A stretch of 64,000 bases of DNA from an uncultured Collinsella sp. (GTDB lineage: Bacteria; Actinomycetota; Coriobacteriia; Coriobacteriales; Coriobacteriaceae). This document shows, in pieces, positions 28,448-37,614 of the stretch. Below the pieces are notes generated by a model. That model saw only the letters and a list, made by a program, of their open reading frames with translations, made no database searches and was not told the origin of the DNA. The stretch is from contig CAKUEW010000002.1 of the NCBI GenBank assembly GCA_934646815.1, positions 1-64,000 on the forward strand. Reading direction: 5' to 3'. The position numbers and the translations under genes were made by a program. Every line of letters starts with the position of its first letter. Within the stretch, counting starts at the first letter, position 1.

Positions 28448-30589
28448 CTACTCAATTACAACAGCCTGGCTATCCATCTGTTGCCATGTACCGAAGAATA
28501 TCTGCGCATTTCGCGTAACATTGCCGTTTATCGAATCCGAAAGATAGACGATTCCTTGCTCATCATCATAGCCCTTAAGAACCACGGCATGGTTGCCTCC
28601 CCACAGGCCATAAGAATGCCCGTTATACCAAAGCGCAGCGTAGCGACCTCCTGGCCAACTTCCCCGCTCGGTATTCCACATCTCAACAGGTTGGCCGCAG
28701 GTCAGCCTGTTCTTAATGGAAGCGATTGACGAAAAAGAAACGTCTTTTGCCTGTTTACCACTTCCGGCAGCGCGGAGAAAACTATTGCCCGCAATGGTAA
28801 TCGCGGGCGCTACACATCCCATAAGACCCCCACTGCTACGCCTAGGGTCGCCATCAAAGGCGGTAACAAAGTTGCCGTTACTTCCCTTGGGCAAGTAATA
28901 ATCCGCAATAATCGTCTTACCCAAACCGAAACCATAGTAGTTAAGCAAGTTAGTAAGGGCAACCGATTCACATCCGGTAGGGAGTTCGGGGTACTGAGAG
29001 TAACAGGGGACATCAACCCAAGCGCCAACCATTGCACCTGAGCTACTGAACTTAAAGTCAGTAGAGCCGATCCAATGCCAACCGTTGCGCAACATTGCGC
29101 CACCGCGATCGGCGTCAAGGTAATACCATGTGCCCCCCAGGGAAATCCAGCCCGTCTTCATTTCACCAGAAGTGGGACTCATCCAATACCAGTTGCCTCC
29201 GGCATTTAACCAGCCGGTAGCCATTTGCCCATCCGGACTAAAGTAATACCAATCCTCGTCTATTTGCTGCCAGCCAGTCATAATCATTCCGCTAGCAGAA
29301 CAATAGTATCGAGACTCCTGGCTCTCGATCCAGCCCGTCCTAACATTCCCGTCATCGTCAATCAATAAGATTCCCGAATCGGTCATGATGCCTTTAAGGT
29401 CAATTACGCCGCTGGGTAGCGAATGATACATCCAAGACTCTTCGCCATTTGACCAACTATTTGTCATCATTTGACCAGCACTATTAAAGAAGTACTCGGT
29501 GGATCCGACAGTCTGAAAGCCGGTAGCCATGGCGTGGGTCTCGGGGTTGAGCCAGTACCAGGCTGAACCCAGGTGAAGCCAGCCGGAGGCCAGGGCACCG
29601 GAGCCCGTGGCGTAGTACCAGGTCCCGCCGTCGAGAACCCAGCCGGTCGCCATGGCGCCCGAGGGGCCGAACCAGTACATGGAGCCGTAGCACCCGTGCA
29701 GGCCCGTGATCATGGCATGCGTCGAAGGGTCGAGCCAGTACCAGGCGCCGCCGGCGTAAAGCCAGCCGGAGGCCAGGGCACCGGAGCCCGTGGCGTAGTA
29801 CCAGGTGCCGCCGTCGAGCACCCAGCCGGTCGCCATGGCGCCGGAGGGGGCGAACCAGTACGTGGAGCCGCCGCACTCGCGCAGGCCGGTCGCCATGGCG
29901 CCGCCCGCGCCGGGCTCGAGCCAGTACCAGGTGCCGCCCAGGCGCAGCCATCCCGTGGAGGCGACGCCGTCGACGAACCAGTACCAGGCGCCGTCCACGA
30001 GGCCCCACCCGTTGACGGGCCCGTAGTTTCCGAAGTAGCGGCGGACGCCCTGCGCGTCGGTCTGGTAGCCCGTCAGCATGGCGCCGGTCTCGGCGTCGAA
30101 GCAGTAGGGCACGCCCCCGAAGGACACCGGGCCGCGCGCGAGCGCGCCGGAGCCCGTGGCGTAGTACCAGGTCCCGCCGTCGAGCACCCAGCCGGTCGCC
30201 ATGGCGCCGGAGGGGGCGAACCAGTACGTGGAGCCGCCGCACTCGTGCAGGCCGGTCACCATGGCGTGGGTCTCGGGATCGAGCCAGTACCAGGCGCCGC
30301 TGGTGTAAAGCCAACCAGAATGCAATGAAACCGGATTGATCGCATCAGAAAAATACCAACTACCATCAACCAAATTCCAGCCCATCTTCCATTCAGTGGA
30401 CCCTAAGGAAGAATCAAAAGCGAGCGAGTCAGAAACGACAGACGTTGAAGTGAAATGCTGTGGCTCGGAGCAAGCCGGCGCAGAGGGACTTAAAGCTTCC
30501 TTGCTTTCGGCGCCAGCGACACACGGACCGCCAAAAACTAAAACTAAAAGAAATATAAGGGTTGGCGCTAATCGCTTTTTCTTTACCAT
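28448..30589 (-). CDS. Secreted C39-like peptidase with choline-binding-type wall repeats
   Basis: This is a 713-residue exported protein with a signal peptide (KKKRLAPTLIFLLVLVFGGP), many WY-rich repeats, and a C-terminal peptidase_C39_2-like domain. The cysteine lies in LPTGCESVALTNLL, the histidine in WGGNHAVVLKGYDDE. The target is unknown; such domains act as cysteine peptidases or amidases at the wall. ATG 30589 has GGGAG 7 nt upstream; in-frame codons further up lack one. The stretch about 29520-30310 is GC-rich and nearly identical to part of the neighbouring lysozyme gene, while the ends of the gene are AT-rich. Confidence 0.88.
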   Translation of the reverse strand: MVKKKRLAPTLIFLLVLVFGGPCVAGAESKEALSPSAPACSEPQHFTSTSVVSDSLAFDSSLGSTEWKMGWNLVDGSWYFSDAINPVSLHSGWLYTSGAWYWLDPETHAMVTGLHECGGSTYWFAPSGAMATGWVLDGGTWYYATGSGALARGPVSFGGVPYCFDAETGAMLTGYQTDAQGVRRYFGNYGPVNGWGLVDGAWYWFVDGVASTGWLRLGGTWYWLEPGAGGAMATGLRECGGSTYWFAPSGAMATGWVLDGGTWYYATGSGALASGWLYAGGAWYWLDPSTHAMITGLHGCYGSMYWFGPSGAMATGWVLDGGTWYYATGSGALASGWLHLGSAWYWLNPETHAMATGFQTVGSTEYFFNSAGQMMTNSWSNGEESWMYHSLPSGVIDLKGIMTDSGILLIDDDGNVRTGWIESQESRYYCSASGMIMTGWQQIDEDWYYFSPDGQMATGWLNAGGNWYWMSPTSGEMKTGWISLGGTWYYLDADRGGAMLRNGWHWIGSTDFKFSSSGAMVGAWVDVPCYSQYPELPTGCESVALTNLLNYYGFGLGKTIIADYYLPKGSNGNFVTAFDGDPRRSSGGLMGCVAPAITIAGNSFLRAAGSGKQAKDVSFSSIASIKNRLTCGQPVEMWNTERGSWPGGRYAALWYNGHSYGLWGGNHAVVLKGYDDEQGIVYLSDSINGNVTRNAQIFFGTWQQMDSQAVVIE
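29520..30310 (-). repeat. GC-rich wall-binding repeat cassette shared with the GH25 gene
   Basis: The DNA encoding the central wall-binding repeats is GC-rich and nearly identical to segments at 30760-31735, including the unit with VNGWGLVDGAWYWFVDG and GVRRYFGNYG. The flanks are AT-rich and unrelated at DNA level. This is direct evidence of recent recombination between two neighbouring genes. Confidence 0.8.
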
Positions 30590-30688
30590 GCACAACTCCC
30601 GATACACCCAAAATCGTTCATAGACATAGTCTACAAATCGAAAAGTCAACGCAATATGTAATTAGAAAATAGCAATTAAGAGAAACTG

Positions 30689-32605
30689 CTAGCCGAGCCA
30701 AACGCCATTGCTAGCAAATGTATATTGCACGCCGCTGATTTGCTGGACACCGGTCGCCATGGCGTAAGTCTCGGGGTTGAGCCAGTACCAGGCGCCGCCG
30801 GTATAAAGCCAGCCGCGCGCGAGCGCGCCGGAGCCCGTGGCGTAGTACCAGGTCCCGCCGTCGAGCACCCAGCCGGTCGCCATGGCGCCCGAGGGACCGA
30901 ACCAGTACATGGAGCCGTAGCACCCGTGCAGGCCCATGGCCATGGCGCCGCCCGCGTCGGGCTCGAGCCAGTACCAGGTGCCGCCCAGGCGCAGCCATCC
31001 CGTGGAGGCGACGCCGTCGACGAACCAGTACCAGGCGCCGTCCACGAGGCCCCACCCGTTGACGGGCCCGTAGTTTCCGAAGTAGCGGCGGACGCCCTGC
31101 GCGTCGGTCTGGTAGCCCGTCAGCATGGCGCCGGTCTCGGCGTCGAAGCAGTAGGGCACGCCCCCGAAGGACACCGGGCCGCGCGCGAGCGCGCCGGAGC
31201 CCGTGGCGTAGTACCAGGTCCCGCCGTCGAGCACCCAGCCGGTCGCCATGGCGCCCGAGGGACCGAACCAGTACATGGAGCCGTAGCACCCGTGCAGGCC
31301 CGTGGCCATGGCGCCGCCCGCGTCGGGCTCGAGCCAGTACCAGGTGCCGCCCAGGCGCAGCCAGCCCGTGGAGGCGACGCCGTCGACGAACCAGTACCAG
31401 GCGCCGTCCACGAGGCCCCACCCGTTGACGGGCCCGTAGTTTCCGAAGTAGCGGCGGACGCCCTGCGCGTCGGTCTGGTAGCCCGTCAGCATGGCGCCGG
31501 TCTCGGCGTCGAAGCAGTAGGGCACGCCCCCGAAGGACACCGGGCCGCGCGCGAGCGCGCCGGAGCCCGTGGCGTAGTACCAGGTCCCGCCGTCGAGCAC
31601 CCAGCCGGTCGCCATGGCGCCCGAGGGACCGAACCAGTACATGGAGCCGTAGCACCCGTGCAGGCCCGTGGCCATGGCGCCGCCCGCGTCGGGCTCGAGC
31701 CAGTACCAGGTGCCGCCCAGGCGCAGCCAGCCGGTATATGCCTTGCCGTCCGCAGTGGCGTAATACCAAGTACCATCTTTTAAGTGCCAATAATATAGCG
31801 AGACATCGACATATGCGTAGTTCATATCAACATTGCCGCTGATGCCCGGAACTCGCCCATTACTGGCATACTGCCAAAAACTATATTTTCCCGTATAGTC
31901 ACATCGCCAGTTATACTGAGCGATCCAATGATCCCAAGCGCTGCTCTTAAAAACAGGGTCGGTCAGAATATTATTGAACCAATTCAAGTTTGCATAGATG
32001 CCAGGTTTAAAACCCGCTGCAGAAATAGCGTTACAGAACACCTGCGCCCGCGATGCCAACCCGGCCTGCCTGCCTTCAGCAATAATGGAATTATCCTCAA
32101 GGTCATAATAGACAGGCAGCCTTGGATTATGCCCAGAAAGACAGCTAATGACCATTGAAGCCTCGTCAGCAGCTTGTTGATCATCCCAAGCATAAGAATA
32201 GATATAAACGCCATAGGAAATACCGAGACGCTCGCACTCAGAGATATTGCGGTTAAACTGATAGTCAACTCTACCACCGAAAGATGGGGCGCCAAATCCA
32301 ACGCGCAATATAGCGAAATCGATACCAGAAGCTTTAACCGCTTCCCAGTCAATGCGCCCTTGGTGTTCACTCACATCAATACCCTGTGCAGTGGCCCCAT
32401 TTGGCAGGGTGTCCAAAGACAGCAACGCTATCCCATCGTCATCGGAGGACAGGCTTTCCGAAACAGATTGCCCATTGTCATAGCGCCAGGAATTCGCTAT
32501 TAAAGATCGCGCGGCCTCAGCATTTTGCGGAAACGCAACCAACGAAATACACGCAAATGCCACTAGAACCAACAGCGATTCAAATAGCTTTAGACGTTTG
32601 TTCAT
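30689..32605 (-). CDS. Secreted GH25 lysozyme with choline-binding-type wall repeats
   Basis: This is a 638-residue exported protein with a signal peptide ending FPQNAEAA. A GH25 muramidase domain follows (GIDVSEHQGRIDW, AILRVGFG, YYDLEDN with the catalytic acids, FWQYASNGRVPGI). The C-terminal half consists of WY-rich wall-binding repeats. The layout matches phage and pneumococcal Cpl-1/LytC-type lysozymes that bind phosphocholine. ATG 32605 is chosen with GAGGATAGGA upstream, 15 codons after an earlier in-frame start. The gene carries two near-identical tandem 366-bp repeat units. Confidence 0.92.
   Translation of the reverse strand: MNKRLKLFESLLVLVAFACISLVAFPQNAEAARSLIANSWRYDNGQSVSESLSSDDDGIALLSLDTLPNGATAQGIDVSEHQGRIDWEAVKASGIDFAILRVGFGAPSFGGRVDYQFNRNISECERLGISYGVYIYSYAWDDQQAADEASMVISCLSGHNPRLPVYYDLEDNSIIAEGRQAGLASRAQVFCNAISAAGFKPGIYANLNWFNNILTDPVFKSSAWDHWIAQYNWRCDYTGKYSFWQYASNGRVPGISGNVDMNYAYVDVSLYYWHLKDGTWYYATADGKAYTGWLRLGGTWYWLEPDAGGAMATGLHGCYGSMYWFGPSGAMATGWVLDGGTWYYATGSGALARGPVSFGGVPYCFDAETGAMLTGYQTDAQGVRRYFGNYGPVNGWGLVDGAWYWFVDGVASTGWLRLGGTWYWLEPDAGGAMATGLHGCYGSMYWFGPSGAMATGWVLDGGTWYYATGSGALARGPVSFGGVPYCFDAETGAMLTGYQTDAQGVRRYFGNYGPVNGWGLVDGAWYWFVDGVASTGWLRLGGTWYWLEPDAGGAMAMGLHGCYGSMYWFGPSGAMATGWVLDGGTWYYATGSGALARGWLYTGGAWYWLNPETYAMATGVQQISGVQYTFASNGVWLG
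30760..31735 (-). repeat. Tandem 366-bp GC-rich repeat units inside the lysozyme gene
   Basis: Matching points lie exactly 366 bp apart (for instance CGTGGAGGCG at 31001 and 31367), so the unit is 122 codons long and kept in frame. About two and a third copies are present. The copies differ at only a few bases, which implies recent duplication or ongoing homogenisation. Confidence 0.88.
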
Positions 32606-32798
32606 ATTGATCCTATCCTCATAGTCGCTTTTAATGTAAATCATATCCAATCCGCGCCCCCAACAGATAGCTTCAGCGAAATAAGCTCAAAGAGATCAAG
32701 TCAACCATCAACATGTCTGATTTCACTATCAACTTTACAGTGTATAAATTTGCTATCTTTTAGGACAAAAGGCTTAATCAAGTAAAGGTTGAAAGTTA

Positions 32799-33809
32799 AT
32801 GGATAAGTCTAAGCAACGGTTATACGGTATTGATATTGCTCGGCTTACTGCGATGTTTATGGTTGTAGTGCTGCACAATCTCGGTCGTGGTGGCGTCCTC
32901 GACTGGACAATAGACTCTATGAGGGATTGGGTCTATTTAGCACTTGAAAACTATGCAATTGTCGCCGTAAATGTGTTTGCGCTCATTTCAGGCTACCTGT
33001 CAGCGGGTAAACCACTTAGGGCGCGCTCCATCTTCTCCGTCTGGAGCACAGCCTGTTTTTGGTCCGTGTCCACCGCGCTGGTGGGATTTGTTCTGGGTCA
33101 AATCAACGAGAACGATTTGCTAGTTTCACCGTTCCCCATATCCACCGGAGAGTATTGGTATCTTAATAGCTACTTGCTACTCCAGCTATTGATACCCGTA
33201 CTCAATTGCGGAATTAAATCATTTACCGCCTCTCAACTAGGCATCGTGTCGGGGTCATTACTGGTCGCCTCCGCGTTATTTGAATCAACAGGGCTAAACA
33301 ATGGCTATTCCACGATGTGGCTTGCCGTGCTCTGGCTTACCGGGGCGGCAATCAAACTTAACAAAAGCGCAATAGACGAACATCTAAGTAGCAAGCGACT
33401 CGCACTAGCGTATTTTTTGCTTCCACTCATAGTTCTAGTCCATGAATGGAATGATGTGCATGTGGCTCAGCTTGATCCATATCGCTGGTTATCGTACACA
33501 AATCCTTATGTTGTCGTTAGCTCAATCTGCCTGTTTGTGCTTGCAACAAGAATTAACGTTAAGTCCCAAAATGCAAGACAAGTGCTGAAAACAGCATCGC
33601 CGCTCGCTTTTGCCGTATACGTAATCGACACCAGCAGCTGGTTCTATAGCATTTGGCTCACCGGTAGATTCAGTTGGATACTGAATCTACACGCGTTTAT
33701 AGGCGCGCCCCTCATCGTGTTCATTAGCGCATTGTTCTTTATTGCATTTCTATTGCTTGAATTCATAAGGCGAAAAGCGATCAACCGTATCGGAGCACTG
33801 ACAAAATAG
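32799..33809 (+). CDS. Acyltransferase 3 family membrane protein
   Basis: This 336-residue polytopic protein has the N-terminal family motif YGIDIARLTAMFMVVVLHNL with the conserved histidine and VNVFALISGYLSAGK. It probably O-acylates a surface sugar. AAAGGTTGAAAG precedes ATG. Its last 256 nt are nearly duplicated at 36301-36555, so this gene is one product of a local duplication. Confidence 0.87.
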   Translation: MDKSKQRLYGIDIARLTAMFMVVVLHNLGRGGVLDWTIDSMRDWVYLALENYAIVAVNVFALISGYLSAGKPLRARSIFSVWSTACFWSVSTALVGFVLGQINENDLLVSPFPISTGEYWYLNSYLLLQLLIPVLNCGIKSFTASQLGIVSGSLLVASALFESTGLNNGYSTMWLAVLWLTGAAIKLNKSAIDEHLSSKRLALAYFLLPLIVLVHEWNDVHVAQLDPYRWLSYTNPYVVVSSICLFVLATRINVKSQNARQVLKTASPLAFAVYVIDTSSWFYSIWLTGRFSWILNLHAFIGAPLIVFISALFFIAFLLLEFIRRKAINRIGALTK

Positions 33810-33948
33810 GCGAACTCCAAAACAGCCCCATCAGGCCCCGCCAGGTATACGCAATCAGGCAATCTGCAGGTTCGGAATTCATGGCATTTGACTCTAATGG
33901 GCAGATTTAAAAGAGCACTAGGGCTCGAGATTACACAATCCTCTGAGC

Positions 33949-34045
33949 AGCAGGAATTCGTCAACGGTCAGGCCCGCCACGAGCGCCCCGAAGGGATTCG
34001 CTCTTCCCATATAGATCTGTCCCATCCGCCCGAACGCCCACCCGG
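33949..34045 (-). mobile_element. Small IS1595-like transposase remnant (left copy)
   Basis: On the minus strand one frame reads FGRMGQIYMGRANPFGALVAGL, nearly the same as the larger remnant at 35899-36303 (FGRMGQIHMGRANSFGALVAGL). Only about 30 codons remain. The rest of the gap 33810-34183 shows a GC-rich hairpin around 34120-34143 and no gene. Confidence 0.6.
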
Positions 34046-34183
34046 AGGGATTGTCGCCAAGCAAAGATCCGAGTGGGCACTCGGGCAAATTCTCTGTTTG
34101 GCTGGGAAGAGCATAGCATTCGGGGACCTTGCGGCCCCCGAATCATCACCTGCTATCTAAACTGTTAGATTTTGTAAATAGCA

Positions 34184-34930
34184 TCAACAACCGGTGCCGC
34201 GAAACAAATAGCTAAATAAAATCGCAGAAGCCATTGCTAGAAATACGCTTGCCAATGAGCCCAGCAAATAAACCTCAGCAAAATCCTTATCACTTTCCAG
34301 CTGCTTAAAGCGCGCGATACTTTTTGCAGTAAAAATAAATGCTATAGCCGAATATTGACCCATCAGAGAGAGCGCCGCGACAATCAGCCTTTCGAATATT
34401 CCAATCCACTTGCCTGAATGCGCGGCTGACGTATCCGCTGACTGCTCGACCCCAGGGTTTCGAAGAAATTGGAGCACCTTTGCAATGACAATGCTACAAG
34501 GGCGTCCACAAAAGCACAGTGTCGAAATCCAAGAGAGCTCCACTCCACGGGCGCCCAAGAGATTCATAGCAATTGGTCGCATGGCCCACAAATGGCAGCA
34601 TAGAACGCTCAGTATAAGCAGAATTATTATGTGCAGTACTTGATCGATCAGAAAACTACCAACCGGTGAAAGGTCAAGCCCTGCAATCGTTCGCCTCAGG
34701 CTGCCATCGATAATCCAATGTGAAAGGGCCAATACCGTAAAGGATGCAACAATGACGATTGCACTCACCTCAAACAGAAGAGCCATTGTTGCAGCGGCGC
34801 CGGCTGCGTAAACTACACAGTGCATGCCAAGGGCAATTCCGCTGTATTCCTTCTCGTCTGCCATCTTGTTCGACTGAAAATAAAAGTCGAACAGTATATG
34901 AAACAGAAGGAAACACCCGAATACCCTCAT
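34184..34930 (-). CDS. DUF3307-like membrane protein, partner of SatD
   Basis: This is a 248-residue protein with about six hydrophobic segments. The N-terminal FLLFHILFDFYFQSNKMADEK and the block HWIIDGS resemble DUF3307 proteins. Its start overlaps the satD stop by 4 nt (ATGA), so the two are translationally coupled. SatD and DUF3307 genes are commonly neighbours; the joint function is not established. Confidence 0.75.
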   Translation of the reverse strand: MRVFGCFLLFHILFDFYFQSNKMADEKEYSGIALGMHCVVYAAGAAATMALLFEVSAIVIVASFTVLALSHWIIDGSLRRTIAGLDLSPVGSFLIDQVLHIIILLILSVLCCHLWAMRPIAMNLLGARGVELSWISTLCFCGRPCSIVIAKVLQFLRNPGVEQSADTSAAHSGKWIGIFERLIVAALSLMGQYSAIAFIFTAKSIARFKQLESDKDFAEVYLLGSLASVFLAMASAILFSYLFRGTGC

Positions 34931-35748
34931 GACATCTCCGGTTCATTAAGGAAATAAACTGCGAAAGCAGCCAGTTCCCTCTCTCTTACAACATTTGCGA
35001 GTCTAAGGCTTTTCTCGAGTCCTTGCCTCGTCTTCCCCATTGCAACACTCATTTGTCCCGAAAGCCCTACATGGCTAGTCCTGATGTTATCTACGCTGAG
35101 ATTGAGCGAGCCGCCCAACGCCACCGGCGCACAGTCGCTCGAATTGTCCCCAGCGCCATACTTTTTGCTTATACGCGCTTCAAAAAGTTCAACGCACCTC
35201 TTACTCAAAGTCGCATCTCTGCCCTCATGTAATACGAGGGGTCGTAGCAGCTCAACAACCTCACAATTACTACGCTGCGACTCATTTCTCTTGTCAATTA
35301 TTTCCAGGCAGCCCGCCGTGCACAGCTCCTTCTCGCGCGAAACGCCCGAAGCATCAATAATCTTCAAATTGCTGTACTTATCCTTTTCGGACGCGGCAAT
35401 TGCCCCACGCGCACGGTGGTATGCCGACCCGTCTTGCTCTGTCGACAATGCAGACTGCATCCGAGTTTTCCATTCTCCAACTCCGATACCGCCCCTAAGA
35501 TCAACCGTCTGGACGAGTATCTTGATAAATCTGTATGCCAAGAAAGCGCCAGCTGTGCTGCGAAACAAACCTTGCAATTCATCGCCCGCACTAAACATAA
35601 GCGGCATCTCGAGCTCAGTTTTAAACAGCTCGTTGGCGCAATCCATTGCGTCCGCGAGATCCTCCTGCGCGCTTTGCCTCCTACTGTCCGAAAGATATCT
35701 CGAATGTCTCATGTCCACCATGAGGGCCGAATAGCTATTGTTCATCAA
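34927..35748 (-). CDS. SatD family protein
   Basis: This 273-residue soluble protein has MVDMRHSR near its start, FSAGDELQGLF, and RGGIGVGEW, a pattern that resembles a nucleotide-cyclase-like core. Near the C-terminus SGQMSVAMGKTRQGLEKSL looks like a helix-turn-helix. Streptococcal SatD was named from acid-tolerance screens; the molecular role is unclear. Three regularly spaced dyads lie directly upstream and could be its own operators (inference). Confidence 0.75.
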   Translation of the reverse strand: MMNNSYSALMVDMRHSRYLSDSRRQSAQEDLADAMDCANELFKTELEMPLMFSAGDELQGLFRSTAGAFLAYRFIKILVQTVDLRGGIGVGEWKTRMQSALSTEQDGSAYHRARGAIAASEKDKYSNLKIIDASGVSREKELCTAGCLEIIDKRNESQRSNCEVVELLRPLVLHEGRDATLSKRCVELFEARISKKYGAGDNSSDCAPVALGGSLNLSVDNIRTSHVGLSGQMSVAMGKTRQGLEKSLRLANVVRERELAAFAVYFLNEPEMS

Positions 35749-35773
35749 ACTTCCTTTCCTTGCGGCAATTATA

Positions 35774-35848
35774 GCAACTAATTTAGTTGCTTTCGTTCAT
35801 ATGCAACGGTTTTAGTTGCTTCATGATGAATGCAACTGAAACCGTTGC
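35774..35848 (-). promoter_or_regulatory. Three phased operators GCAAC-N7-GTTGC upstream of satD
   Basis: The dyad GCAAC-N7-GTTGC occurs at 35774-35790, 35803-35819 and 35832-35848. Successive starts are exactly 29 nt apart. The spacers differ in sequence, so arms and spacing, not the whole segment, are conserved. Placement 26-100 nt before the satD start fits promoter control by a dimeric regulator. Confidence 0.7.
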
Positions 35849-35898
35849 ATTGCAATAAATAGGTTATCCAACAGTTTAGATAACAGGTGATGCCGCAC

Positions 35899-36303
35899 CT
35901 ACCCCAAGCTGCGTAAAGTCGCGTCGGCCATCAGGATATGGCGCACCACCCTTGCGGTGGGGTCCCGTCTGTCCCTGGCCTGGTTGACCCGGCAGAGGTA
36001 GGCGTGCCAGTCGAGGTGGGCCTGCAGGTTCCGCGGCGACATCCCCGTGAAGCGCCAGAGGTAGCGCTTGAGCCAGGAGCACAGGTCGTTCACCATCTCC
36101 ATCCGCTCCAGGTAGACCAGGTCGTTGACGTCTGCCCTGTGCGCCTCGCTCTCGAGCCCGCCGTCCCTGACCAGCACGCCGTGGGCCCGCTCGAGGTGTT
36201 GACAGCTTCTCCGGGCAGCAGGGACTCGTCGGCGGCCAGGCCCGCCACGAGCGCCCCGAAGGAGTTCGCTCTTCCCATATGGATCTGTCCCATCCGCCCG
36301 AAC
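35899..36303 (-). pseudogene. Degenerate IS1595/ISXO2-like transposase (3' part)
   Basis: The minus strand encodes a transposase C-terminus. MEMVNDLCSWLKRYLWRFTG and LQAHLDWHAYLCRVNQARD match the end of ISXO2-like DDE transposases, and the upstream part FGRMGQIHMGRANSFGALV continues in another frame, so a frameshift lies near 36200. The 5' end is missing and replaced by acyltransferase sequence. I saw no clear terminal inverted repeats. Confidence 0.75.
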
Positions 36304-36555
36304 GTTAAGTCCCAAAATGCAAGACAAGTGCTGAAAACAGCATCGCCACTCGCTTTAGCCGTATACGCAATCGACACAAGCAACTGGTTCTATAGCATTT
36401 GGCTCACCGGTAAGTTCAGTTGGATACTTACTCTACCTGTACTTATCGGCGCACCACTTATCGTAATCATTAGCATTTTGCTCTTCGTGGCTTTTCTTCT
36501 ACTCGAATTCATAAGAAGAAAAGTTGTCCACCGCCTTGGAACGCTGAGAAAGTAG
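36301..36555 (+). pseudogene. Duplicated 3' fragment of an acyltransferase gene
   Basis: This encodes the C-terminal 84 residues of an acyltransferase 3 protein. Its first 125 nt are almost identical to 33554 onward (NVKSQNARQVLKTASPLA in both), then the copies diverge while keeping the frame to a stop. There is no start or N-terminal half. It is joined to the IS remnant at about 36300. Confidence 0.8.
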
Positions 36556-36578
36556 AGAAGATTTCAAAACTGCCCCGA

Positions 36579-37607
36579 TTATACAAACCGCTCGACACAC
36601 GCTTTTAGCCCGCGGGTCGACAAATACAGCCGCGCGGCATCAAACATCGAAACCCTCGATCCGTCTGCAATCTTGTCCGACACGCGACGAACGGTCGCCT
36701 TGGCAGGCAGCCCCGTCCAATCCTGCCCCAAATGCCCCTCAAGCTCATCCCCAACGCGAGCGGCAACCGCGGCATAATCCTCCGCATCCAGGCGCGCAAG
36801 GTCAAACACAACCAAATCCAAGAACCACGTCACGAGCTCTCCGGGGCACAGATTCAACAACCCTCTCCCACTCCAGCGCCCCAGCACTTCATGAAGCACC
36901 AGCAAGTGGGCATCGACCTTGTCCATGCGCTTGGCGCCGGCATTAAACACATGCGTGAGCGACTTCTCCTGCATCACGTAGTGATACAGCTTGTCGGGCG
37001 CAAGGACCGTCTTGGCGGACAGTGGATACGATTCAAACTGGAACACGACATCCTCGGCAAACCGGACATTTTCGGCAAAGCGCAGCGCTTCACGCTCAAT
37101 CAACTCGCGAGAGTATGCCGCACGCCAGACATAGGGCTGAGCGTTCACCGAAAACAATAGCGCAGAATCAAATGATTCAAACACGCGCACTTCGGGCGAA
37201 AGCAGCTGCTGTATGCGCTTAGAAGCCAACTCGGCAGGCTCGCACTCGGCACCAAACACAACTATCTCGGGATGTTCCTTCACAAACGTATCCGCCAAGA
37301 ACTCGGCAAGATTAGTCTCAACGTAATCGTCCGAATCAACGAAATCGACAATGTCGCCGTGCGCGACATCCATGCCGGCGTTACGGGCAGACGACAGACC
37401 ACCGTTGGATTTCTCGACAACACGCACGCGAGAATCCTTGCGCGCATATTCGTCAATAATCGCCGCGGAGCCATCCGGCGAGCCATCGTTTACGACAATG
37501 ATTTCGATATCCGGACACGTCTGCCCCAAAAGAGAGCCAAGGCAACGAGGCAGGAATTCTTGAGTGTTATAGACGGGGACGATAAATGAGACCTTCGGGC
37601 TTGCCAT
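36579..37607 (-). CDS. GT2 family glycosyltransferase
   Basis: This 342-residue GT2 enzyme has VSFIVPVYNTQEFLPRCL, VNDGSPDGS and VDSDDY. ENSNGGLSSARN-like text (EKSNGGLSSARNAGMD) is a typical acceptor-side block. ATG 37607 with AGGGGAG upstream is chosen; the longer reading would overlap the preceding gene by about 100 nt. It follows the gene at 37615 with 7 nt between them. Confidence 0.87.
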   Translation of the reverse strand: MASPKVSFIVPVYNTQEFLPRCLGSLLGQTCPDIEIIVVNDGSPDGSAAIIDEYARKDSRVRVVEKSNGGLSSARNAGMDVAHGDIVDFVDSDDYVETNLAEFLADTFVKEHPEIVVFGAECEPAELASKRIQQLLSPEVRVFESFDSALLFSVNAQPYVWRAAYSRELIEREALRFAENVRFAEDVVFQFESYPLSAKTVLAPDKLYHYVMQEKSLTHVFNAGAKRMDKVDAHLLVLHEVLGRWSGRGLLNLCPGELVTWFLDLVVFDLARLDAEDYAAVAARVGDELEGHLGQDWTGLPAKATVRRVSDKIADGSRVSMFDAARLYLSTRGLKACVERFV

Positions 37608-37614
37608 AACTCCC

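Noticed and set aside
29573..31783. Long plus- and minus-strand alternative frames over the wall-binding repeats
   Set aside because: They mirror the GC-rich repeats and contain no recognisable domain. The WY-repeat frame continues into signal peptides and catalytic domains.
35774..35848. Possible CRISPR array
   Set aside because: Only three 17-nt dyads with 12-nt gaps, and the N7 centres vary. This fits operators, not CRISPR repeats; no cas gene is near.
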